This document shows positions 55,090 to 64,000 of a DNA stretch of 64,000 bases, in pieces. The notes under the pieces are model-generated. The model was not told where the DNA came from. It worked only from the letters and a program-made list of their open reading frames with translations, and did no database searches. Every line of letters starts with the position of its first letter. Within the stretch, counting starts at the first letter, position 1. Both the position numbers and the translations under genes were made by a program. Source of the stretch: Agarophyton chilense (taxonomy: Eukaryota > Rhodophyta > Florideophyceae > Gracilariales > Gracilariaceae); NCBI GenBank assembly GCA_030374765.1, contig JARGXX010000117.1, forward strand, positions 248,001 through 312,000. The letters run 5' to 3'.

Positions 55090-58000
55090 ATAACATTTCA
55101 TCGTTTCTCGTTACGAAGCGCTCCGTTGTTGGTTCTCTTAATAGACTTATTTATATGATGTGTAATCGTGCGAGGAGAGAAGCTTAGACCTAAAGAAACT
55201 ACATACCTGACGATGCTTGCTCTATATATGTGTTGTATTTCAAAAGCAGCGCTGATTACATGTAAAGTAGATTTACTGAGAATAAGAAGACAATCAATAT
55301 CATTACTGTTAAACATCTGCTTGAGAACCTTTTAATTCTATTAAAATGAGACACTTGCTCTCATCACAGTATTTTGTTTCGTCTACTCCGCTTTAGGTGT
55401 GACCCACCCGGAAGGTATCTCATAGAATGGGCGCTGCGTGTAGGCAGCATTGCTGTAAATACATTACTCCTCCCAATTGACTAGAAAGCCATTCTTCAGT
55501 TTCGTTGCAATATTTTTGCTGTTCAACAGAGCCAAATCATGCCAGCGCCCTACTTTGGCTCCGTTTAGGTGAGACACGAATCAGTCTGTGATTTTCATCG
55601 TCTGACATGTTAAAGATTTCATTCTTTTATAATCAGAGTAACATGAACGCTGATTCACTAGAGGTCCTCCGGGTCCCTGCATTTTTATTTGGTGCAGCCA
55701 ATGTATCCTACTCGCCAACCAAGTGGATTCTCAGCCTTTTCGATACAATTAGAGTAGTATGAAGGTCTTGCTCGGAGAAGAGAAGAATATAGTGTAGAAA
55801 CAAAGCGCCCTTTCTAGCCGACAAATCTTCTAGCATCTCACAGAAAGTTTCACTCATCATGAAGTACTGCATACCAAACGTAGGTTGTAGATCATACCAA
55901 GTGCAATAAGATGATGTATTGCGCACAATCAGGCATCATGCAGTATTTCTGTCGCATCTGTGGCGGTTGCACTTCGTGGCAGCCGATTCTAATTTTATTT
56001 CCTGAGGCATTTTTCCGAAATCCCTCTTCGTAAAACGAAATTTATGAACACTCTGCTCCTTTGAACAGCTGCTCAAGTTGACCAGTAGCGGTAAATAAAT
56101 TAGCCCTTGCAATCAAACGTAGTACATCTGATCTTGCTTTCCTTTCTCTCACCAAGACTACCACCAGTACTGCGGTAAAAACGTCTCCACCAACTGCTAG
56201 GAACCAAAAACTTTTCCTATTCTAGTGTTTTGCACTCACAGGGTCCGGTTTTGAAGTCATCTTGCCGTACCGTGGTGTTTGTTCAACCTATACTAGCCCT
56301 TTTCGAAGAAGAGGCTTTAAGGCTGATGCTGAGAGCTGCGGCAACATTTAGTTTGGTTATTGGATATATGGCGCTGTGTTTGGCAGTAGCCAACACAACG
56401 CAGATCATTTTGTGGTTTGGCTTATCATCTTATGAAAACTCGTTGCAAAACGTGGTGTGCTTTGTTATTGAGAACTATCTGGCAAGCTGACGAGTTTAGC
56501 GCGATTTAGCTTACGAGTTGAGACGTTCGGGTACGACTTATTTTGAAGCATTTACTTATCTGATGTAACCATCCGGTAACACACCCTTCTTTGTCCTCAA
56601 GCGCTAGAACGGAGCTCATCTTTGGAATAGATTGTGGTGGCGTTGAGGCCGCAGCGCACATATTGGTTAAGTTCGTTCACCTTTGCATATATCGTAGACT
56701 TGTGGACACAGGAGTGCACACGTGTAGCGGCAATAAAGTAGGCTGCTGGGTTTGTGTGCTCCCGGGCTGTGAGCTTGACAAAAACTAATTGTACATGCGA
56801 CGGCTTGAGCCAAGAGCTGTTGAGACCAATTGCAGCGAGACGATATTGGCAACCGTTGGTTAGAGATTAAATGAGATGGTATCCGTAGGACAGACACACA
56901 AATTGCACATGCTTTCCATGGATCACAGCTTTACGTGTGATAACAGTTAAGTGTTTTTAACCATATTGTATGAGTTCCTGTGCTTCTGGTGCTTCTGCTA
57001 CAGTTTTGGTTGATGTTGAGGTTTCGCTCGCATTCAAGGAGTCATATTTCTTTACACGTAATCAGTAGTGCTCTGAAAGCCTTGATCGGCAGTTTCGTTA
57101 CGATTTGATCCCAATTCTATCTGTTTTCCATAATGTTTCATATCTACTTCTACTAGCACAACCATCGTTGCCCTGCACGCCACACATCCGCGTTCAGCAC
57201 CAGCCCCCGGATTACAGCGGCCAATCTGTGTCAGTATCCACTTTTGTAGTCCCAAGAGGTCATATGCCTCCGCACACACGCCGTCATACTCGTGTGCTTC
57301 GTTTATCAATATTTCGTTTTTCTCGGCACACAATGTTCGTTTTAGCAATCATTCGTTTCCATAAAGCACACACACTGACATTAGTTGTGCACAGGGGAAA
57401 CCTCGTTTTTGGGTTTGCGTTACTGTTGATAGCGAGTCTAGTTGCAGTATCTAATGTAACACCTGCCTTTCGACGTAGCCGCACCAAACCTGTTGAAAAT
57501 CTTCGCCCTCCCAAAAGATGGGGTAAATTGTTAACTCTTTATTTTCGTGCGATGCGTCGCGCGTTGCCCGCGTCGTCGCTGCCTCCAACCTTTCTTGTAA
57601 CCGCTTTTCGTATTTGGTTACAGGGGTACAGCTGCAAGGGGAGCTTCAGTAACGTGCTTGGTTTAATCCAGGTCACGCGCCAGACTTTTAATCGTGTCGC
57701 ACTACATCTGACGTGACGCTTTAGGTGAGATTCAGTTTTATATTCTTTGTAATCGTCGCTTGTTGAGCGAGCACAGCAGCACAGCGCCGGTGCGCCGGTT
57801 ACAAGCGCCTGTTTGGGCAGAAACGCCGGTTTAGGCGCAGAACCTGGCTTGAGCGCCAACACCGGCGTGGGAACGAACTCTATGGGGTTGCAAACACTGG
57901 TGTCGGTGCAAACGTAGGCATGTGTGCAAACGAAGGGTGCAAATGAAACGCTGTGCGCTGCTGCAAAAAGATCATGTGCGTAGCGTGTGGCCGCGCGTGC

Positions 58001-58432
58001 GTGGGTTTTGACGTAAGCGCGCCGGCAGTAGGTGTGTAATCAGGTGCGAAAGCGTGTTTATGCCCGAGGAAGCGGCCGAGAGCACAGAGCTCAATTTGAT
58101 AATTGCGGAAAGTATCAATGCGGAAAGAAGAAGATTATTGGCTGCTTAAATAGAAATCTCGTTTTCTTGTGCTTAGTTCTACCGTCAAACTTGTACATAT
58201 GTACCAGAGAATGATGAGTAGGGAAATCTTGCTTGAGTTTTCTAATATATAAAAAATGCTCCATATCGGAAAAGAATAAAGATATGTGGTGTACATAATG
58301 GAGCTGTCCGGAGCATGGTTACTGGCTTTCACTGATTCTTATCCTTTTTGGATTGAAACAAACAAAAATAGCATGGAAACAGTATTCAAACTTTACACAG
58401 AAAGGAATGAGAGTTATTGTGCTTGTCCAAAA
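55090..58432. other. Gene-poor region
   Basis: No confident gene. A frame at 56230-56490 (plus, 86 codons) has a hydrophobic stretch and another at 57105-57716 (plus, 203 codons) is Arg/Leu-rich. Both lack domain features, and strand shadows of similar length lie over the second. A GC-rich patch at 57,740-57,960 repeats GCGCC/GGCGC-like words. Nothing else seen. Confidence 0.4.
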
Positions 58433-58878
58433 TGTGAAGGAGCAACGATTACGGTTGAGTCTTGTAAGCTGCCAGGGCCTGAGGTATCTTACAGACCTCA
58501 CGTGGACTGGTCGACCTCAGATAGACATATTTAGAATTTTATTTTATTTAATTTAGAGTGATAGAATAGCTTCACCGTGCAAAGTAGATCCCAGCCTCTT
58601 GCCATTGATATTTACTTGGTTCGAGTGACGCTTCTCCCTTAGAATCAGGTAGGCACCGTTAGGATTCTAAATTACCCCCTTTGGTACATTAGTTCCACCA
58701 ATTGGTCTTCAAGTCATCGTTTCCGTAGCTTCGTCCTGCAGGACTATGCATTAAACGCCCGCCCATTGCACCAAGCACTCTGGGAGAGCAGCAGTCAAGG
58801 ATACGGACCTTGGAACCCGCTCTACCACGCTACCTCAGGTTGAGACCAGTACGCTGACCTAGCAGTCATTGCGTTCCA
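58433..58878 (+). repeat. 5' LTR (446 bp) of plus-strand gypsy element 6
   Basis: TGTGAAGGAGCAACG...GCGTTCCA. It is the same length as, and homologous to, the LTR at 22017-22462. It is followed by a degraded primer site (CGGTCTCCTGAATTAG). No 3' LTR is inside the window. Confidence 0.85.
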
Positions 58879-59003
58879 TTTCGGTCTCCTGAATTAGAAT
58901 CCCTTATGAATAGTTGATCTGACCACTGGAAACAAGAATTGTACGGGCTCTAGCCTTTGGTTTCATTCCCAAACGGACCAGAAGTACAGAACCAACCGCC
59001 ATC

Positions 59004-61142
59004 ATGGATGCAGGAATCAAAACCAACAGACCAGACCACAAAACTCCTACGTCTGAACAAATTTCCAATGCAACGCAGACGATGTCGCCTGAACCACAGG
59101 GTGATACTGTTAGCGACCGCAGGAGCACAAGAAGCCAGCCGCAAGAATTACTCACTTCCCTGGAAACCCCTGAAAGGATTCGTCGAAAACCCACTGTGGA
59201 AGCTCGTTAACGAGAACTCCTCACCAGGGCGACCTCTAGGCCAGGTAACACCCAAGAAGAACCCCGTAAGACCGAAGGAATTAGAGAGACCCTTCCCGCA
59301 GAGCTTGCCGACCTTCTCTGGCCCCATCTCCGTGACTTCTGCTCAGCCCATGTGGATTCCATTGTGGACGTGCTGCTCCCTACGGAGATCGCTGACCATA
59401 CGGAATATCTCCTTACGCGAATCGTCCCTAAGGTAATGGAGTCTGAGATATTCATAAACTCCTTTGTACAGGTCGTTCAAGGAACAATCACCAGCCAGTC
59501 ACGCAACGCGGTCCCTAGGAGCACTCCACAAATCAACCATCCGGCTTCCATATGGCAAACCCCTATCGAACCCCCAAGAGTGGAGGTATTACCCGCCCCT
59601 CGCCGAGAACACCATCAAGATAATCCAGTGGAAGGACAATCTAGGAGCAGAAGCGAGGCTCTGCGTCTAGAAGAGAGACAGATTGTCCTACCCAAAGGAC
59701 CATATGAGGTACAGCAACCTAAGGGCTCGATCGGATCCGATAGAGAGATCGATACTTTAGGTCCTTATTCCGCTGGAAAGAAAAGAAGTAACCGCAGGAG
59801 AAAGAAGAACAGAAGAAGCAAAAGAAGAGCCCATTCGGACACGAGTGCTTCCGATTCGGACTCAACCGAAACCACCGGCTCGGAAGTGAATATGGCTGCC
59901 GTTAGAAGCCTCAAACCACGGACAACCACTAACGAACTTTTCCTTGAGGTTCTAGACTACCAGAATTACCGATTGGCCGACAGGTCTCCGAAATATTCTG
60001 GATCGGTGGTTCGCAGAGTCGCCAAATGGGCCAAATGGATGCAACTAACCTCTACGGATAAGTTCTCGGGTTCCGATCCTATTACTGTCTTTAGTTTTCT
60101 TAGTTCATTCCGTACGGCCTGTGATCAGAATGGTGTCCGAAAGGGCACCGCTCTGTACCTTTTCCAATTCTTCCTCATAGGACAGGCGCGTGACCGAGTG
60201 GTTTCCAAGATATCTGACACAATTGACCTCGTGGATGCTCAAGAACGTGAGCTCCTCAGGTCATACCCTCAGGTTGTTCATTACCTCTTGGAGACATAAG
60301 CCACGGATGACGTTACAATGGATGCCCACCAAGAAGTAATCTCCTTCAGGAAGATCTCCAACATGACCGCATCGGCTTTCGCAGACGACCTATGAAAGAG
60401 GGCTTACCGATCTGGAAACGTGTTCTCCAATGGACGGCTCAAACGTCATTTCATTACGGGATTTCTCCCGGCCCTTCGGGCACATGTCCGTAATTACCAC
60501 ACAGAAAACACAACATACTCCTTCCGACGGCTCGTCACCTATGCTGAAGATTATCGCAAAACCTACAGGACCTCAAGGCGCAATGCTGATATATCCAGAG
60601 AACACGCAACTTCATTGCGTAAACCGAACCAGGCCCATTTGGTTAGCTTCACGGAATCGGACATGGATTCATCACTCCATTATGCCGACTTGGGAGATAT
60701 CCTCGCGGTTAATTTTAGTGCCCCTCCTCCACATAGGCCCCCGTCATATACATCCCAGGGAACTATAGCCACCACTGGCCTACCTACATCCAAGTATTCC
60801 CACTTTCCGCCTCGAAAGGACTTTTTTGTTCGCTTCTCAACGTTTTGCTTCCTCTGACTTTCAATGGTCTAACCTTGTGACTGAACGAGGTATCTGCCTG
60901 AGGACGTACGCAAAAACCTCTTAGCCTTGAGGGAAGAGAATTACAGGGTGCAGCGGTCAGAAGGAATGTTTAACAGGGCACAACAACGAGCCACAGAGAC
61001 CTCTGAATGCTCACACTATGCCACGCCTTCGGATACTCCGATCAAAGCCCCACAGGTCCACGCCATTGTAGATCCCACGGAAGACCCTGAAGAGGAATCT
61101 TATCCTCAGGATGAAACGGAAACCTCACCGGAAAACTCTTAG
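59004..61142 (+). pseudogene. Element 6 gag, interrupted by in-frame stops
   Basis: It starts at ATG 59004 (MDAGIKTNRPDHKTP). The frame is kept throughout but is broken by stops at 59208 (TTA to TAA relative to the 42.7-kb copy), 60297 (ETY to ET-stop), 60393, 60855 and others. It contains the conserved NELFLEVLDYQNYRLAD block, the Lys/Arg cluster, and a Cys-poor remnant of the knuckle. Because the reading frame is intact apart from point stops, it gives the best view of this gag family's full length (about 710 codons). Confidence 0.85.
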
Positions 61143-61192
61143 AGGGTCGACACGACGCAAATCCCCCCTCTTTAAGGCCCTGCCTCAACTAA

Positions 61193-63582
61193 TTGGACTG
61201 TCATGAGCCAAGGAGCTCCTCACCTTCCAATACAAACAACTCACGATGGACCATTCAGGATGAACCAGAATTGGAACTCCGTAACGACTCTGTATGTATC
61301 CTCAGCAAAGAGAATTACAAAGTTCGAGTAACCATGGGACTTCGTTCCAACAAATCTCGAGTGACCACAGCCGTATTAGACACAGGAGCCGATCCCAACT
61401 TGGTCCATCCTAAGCTAATCCCACTGGGTTGGCAAGATTTAGTTCAGGCAAGGAAGACCCCAAGGATTACCGATGCGTCTCGTAGACCAATAGACATTAA
61501 AGAGATAATACCACTTTACCTCCAGGCAGGACAATTCAAAGTCCGCACGTGGTTCCTTCTATGTCCTAACTTGGGCGCTGAGTCAATCCTAGGGACGTCC
61601 TTCATCGATCGATACATTAAGGCCATTTGTCCAGGCTTTAGGAAAGTCGCGTTCTATCGCGCACCTTCCATCTCCCTAATTCTTTCCGCCCCAGGGCTAG
61701 AAGCTAACCTCAAACGAGCAATTATCTCCAAGAATACTATGTCGAATAAGGTTCGCCTGTCAAAGGCCATAACGATACCCGCGATGACCCAGATCACCAT
61801 ATCGCTCCATTACCAGTCTTCAGGTCTCGTGGCGATACAGAACCACCCGAAAACGGTTCTGAAGCACTTCTTCTTAACGACCAATGGAGTAATGGACATC
61901 CGCCCCAACAGGACCTTCTTGGTCACGGTCAGCAGCTTCCGAGATAGGCCCGTACGGTTACCTAAAGGTACAGTGATTGGCATCACTCTACCTGCGCCTG
62001 TGGCCATCATGGAAGCCCAATTGGATAACCTTTCAACGCCAAGTCCCGACGAGGATGTCGACTCCTGGGAGGGAAGAGTCGCCATCGGCGCAGAATTCGA
62101 ATCCTATAGGTCCCAGGTACTTGATCTCCTCAGGGAAGGCCAGGCCATTTGGTCAGGTAGATTGGGCACAATCAGAGCCCCTACACACCGCATTGACCTT
62201 CAGGGTGATGCTAGACCCCAGTTCCAGCACCCATATCGTACAGGCCTGAAGGGTAGGGAGATTATCGCCGACCAGATGGACAAAATGCGCAGAGCTCACG
62301 TCTAAGAGACGGCGCCTCCTAACCAATCCGAATGAGAAAGTCCTCTTGTCCTCGCGACGAAGAAGGATGGCTCCGTCCGGTTCTGTGTCGACTATAGGAA
62401 GCTGAACGCAGTAACGAAGAAGGACTCATACCCGATACCCCGTATGGATGACGACTATCTAGATTGCTTAGGGGAAGCAGTCGTATTCACCACACTGGAC
62501 GCTAACTACGGATATTGCCAAATCTCTTTGGCTGAGGATGCGAGAGCGCTGACAACCCTCACCACCCGGGGAGGTGTGCTCAGATTTACTCGTATGATTT
62601 TTGGTTTAAAAAATGCGCCAACGACCTTCCAACGGGTAATGGACATCATACTGTCCAGAATCAAGTGAAAGTTCGCCTTGGTCTATCTAGATGCCGTAAT
62701 AATGTTCTCACAAACCGTGAAGGAACACCTTCGCCACGTGAGGACGGTGCTAACAATCCTATGGGACGCCGGAGTAACACTGAAACTCCACAAATGCGCC
62801 TTCTTCCAGGCCTCGGGTGGACTACCTCGGTCACGTCGTCCCCCAAGGATAGTGAAAGGTAGCCACACGGACCACGAATGCGATCCGCCAGGCTAAACCT
62901 CCCAGAACTCACACGGAACTACAATCCTTCGTGGGCTTGTGCAATGTTTACCGACGTTTCGTACAAGGGTCTGGTAAAATCTCGGCCCCTCTCAACGCAA
63001 TTTTGAAGAAGAAAACACCTTCGGAGTTGAATGCTTTACCGAGGACAAATATCAAACGTTTCAGACCCTAACAGAAAATTTGCTGAACCCACCCAGACTG
63101 GATTTACCAAAACCCAATACGCCCTTTGTCCTGTTCACAGACGCTTCTGATGTCCAAGTGGGATGTGCACTGCTGCAGGAACAAGATTCGCCAAAGGAGT
63201 ATCGAGCTATTGCATACTGGAGCAGAACGCTCACAAACACAGAGCGAAACTAAAGTACTACCGAAAAGGAATGTCTCGCCATCGTATGTCTGTATTAACA
63301 CTCCGACAATACCCCGAGGGAACTAGGTTCACCATTAGGGAAGACCACGATTCACTCCGCTGGTTACTAAATATGACCGATGCATCAAGTCGCCTCGCTC
63401 GTTCGCGCCTTAGTCTGTCACAGTATGACTATGATATAACATTTTGGCCAGGCATCAAGCACCAGGCAGCAGAAGCACTCTCGCGATTCATTACCGACGG
63501 AACTGATAACATGCCATTGGACGATCTCAATCCTACTCCCTTCATTGCCAGCAGAATCGGCCTGAATAAGTCGGTATCGTGA
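61193..63582 (+). pseudogene. Element 6 pol: protease, reverse transcriptase, RNase H (inactive)
   Basis: Protease AVLDTGADPNLVH opens a 370-codon frame. It stops at 62303 (HV*) just before the RT core and resumes in the same frame with DDDYLDCLGEAVVFTTLDAN. The catalytic box is YLDAVIMFS: the second Asp of YxDD is Ala, which abolishes polymerase activity. A stop (RIK*KFAL) and frame changes follow. RNase H is split: LFTDASDVQVGCALLQEQ is in one frame, and REDHDSLRWLLNMTD and QAAEALSRF in another. No integrase follows, because sequence of another origin begins at about 63,583. Confidence 0.85.
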
Positions 63583-64000
63583 TCATATCAAAAAAACCCT
63601 GGGAGTCCTGCTCCACTCCACCTGTAGGAAATGATCAAAAAGGGCCTCATCTTCCTCGACGGCTAACTGGGTCCCACGGACGATATTCCGGATGCCCAGG
63701 TAACTTAGGAAACGGATCATGATGTCTGGAAGCGGGATTAGACGACCTTTAAAACCGGGTATGTGCTCTTTGTGTCTTAGCCTCCAATAGTCCGAACGGA
63801 CATTACCACGGACTCTGTACTTCGCGGAATCTAGGAAGGCCATAAGGGACATCATGCCGAACTCAACGAAGAGTACCTGCCAGGAAAACAAATACCTTCG
63901 GTCATTATCATCGCCCATGAGTTGGGACGAATGATACGCCCCTACGGACGCCGTGGGAACCAAAAGAAGTGGCGAGATACGCCAGTAGAGAGCCCATTAG
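63583..64000 (-). pseudogene. Second copy of unknown protein family X, truncated by the window edge
   Basis: The minus-strand frame is open from the right edge (reads in with WALYWRISPLLLVPTASVG) to a stop at 63583. It aligns with the family X protein at 44672-46498: HSSQLMGDD...WQVLFVEFGMM matches the YTEFIAKM region; FLDSAKYR, then LPDIMIRFLSYLGI; and LAVEEDEALFDHFLQVEW matches the LLEEQQVLEI...VWYDPW region. Divergent but collinear. It abuts the broken RNase H of element 6, so the pol of element 6 was truncated by, or fused to, this sequence. Function unknown. Confidence 0.5.

Noticed and set aside
57105-57716. 203-codon plus-strand frame and its antisense partners
   Set aside because: Arg/Leu-rich, no motif, with comparable open frames on the other strand; likely chance.
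63104-63326. Short frames on both strands over the RNase H region
   Set aside because: They are shadows of the frame-shifted RNase H of element 6.

Overview
The window looks like nuclear DNA of a eukaryote with few, short introns. I infer a multicellular red alga (Chondrus- or Gracilaria-like), with moderate confidence. The reasons are: genes that are single-exon or carry only 55-101 nt GT-AG introns; a secreted DOMON/copper-monooxygenase joined to a Hedgehog-type Hint (Hog) domain; and host genes lying beside large, nested chromodomain Ty3/gypsy retrotransposons and Tc1/mariner relics. Species identity cannot be settled from the sequence alone.

Layout. (1) 1-16 kb is a host gene island: a GT92-like type II membrane glycosyltransferase (+), an unrecognised two-exon gene (-), a NUDT12/NudC-type NAD(H) pyrophosphatase (+), a TBC1D22/Gyp1-type Rab GAP (+), a Q/A-rich frame-broken protein (-), and a three-exon DOMON/Cu-monooxygenase/Hint gene (-). 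7-11.9 kb is mostly non-coding and holds a perfect 21-bp hairpin. (2) 16-18.9 kb is AT-rich intergenic DNA with small palindromes. (3) 18.9-44.7 kb is a retroelement pile-up: a solo LTR with a CCGAT duplication (19.79-20.76 kb), and a degenerate minus-strand gypsy element (22.0-40.96 kb) whose reverse transcriptase is split by a complete younger chromovirus (26,636-36,899; 923-bp LTRs, AAGTG duplication). Next come a 1.2-kb-arm head-to-head inverted repeat of LTR plus gag, with a foreign integrase fragment between the arms, and a chimeric join to a third chromovirus 3' end. (4) 44.7-46.5 kb encodes an unrecognised protein family, here called family X. A second divergent copy runs off the right edge of the window (63.6-64 kb). 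(5) 47-58.4 kb is gene-poor, with two inactivated Tc1/mariner elements in opposite orientation and a decayed Myb/SANT-like transposon ORF. (6) 58.4-63.6 kb is another stop-riddled gypsy copy with the same 446-bp LTR family.

The host genes show no operon-like link; they are independent housekeeping, trafficking or secretory functions. The best biology is the copper monooxygenase carrying a C-terminal self-processing Hog-like module. The best genome-evolution signals are the nested insertion, the 1.2-kb palindromic arms, the primer site shared by two LTR families, and the unknown family X.
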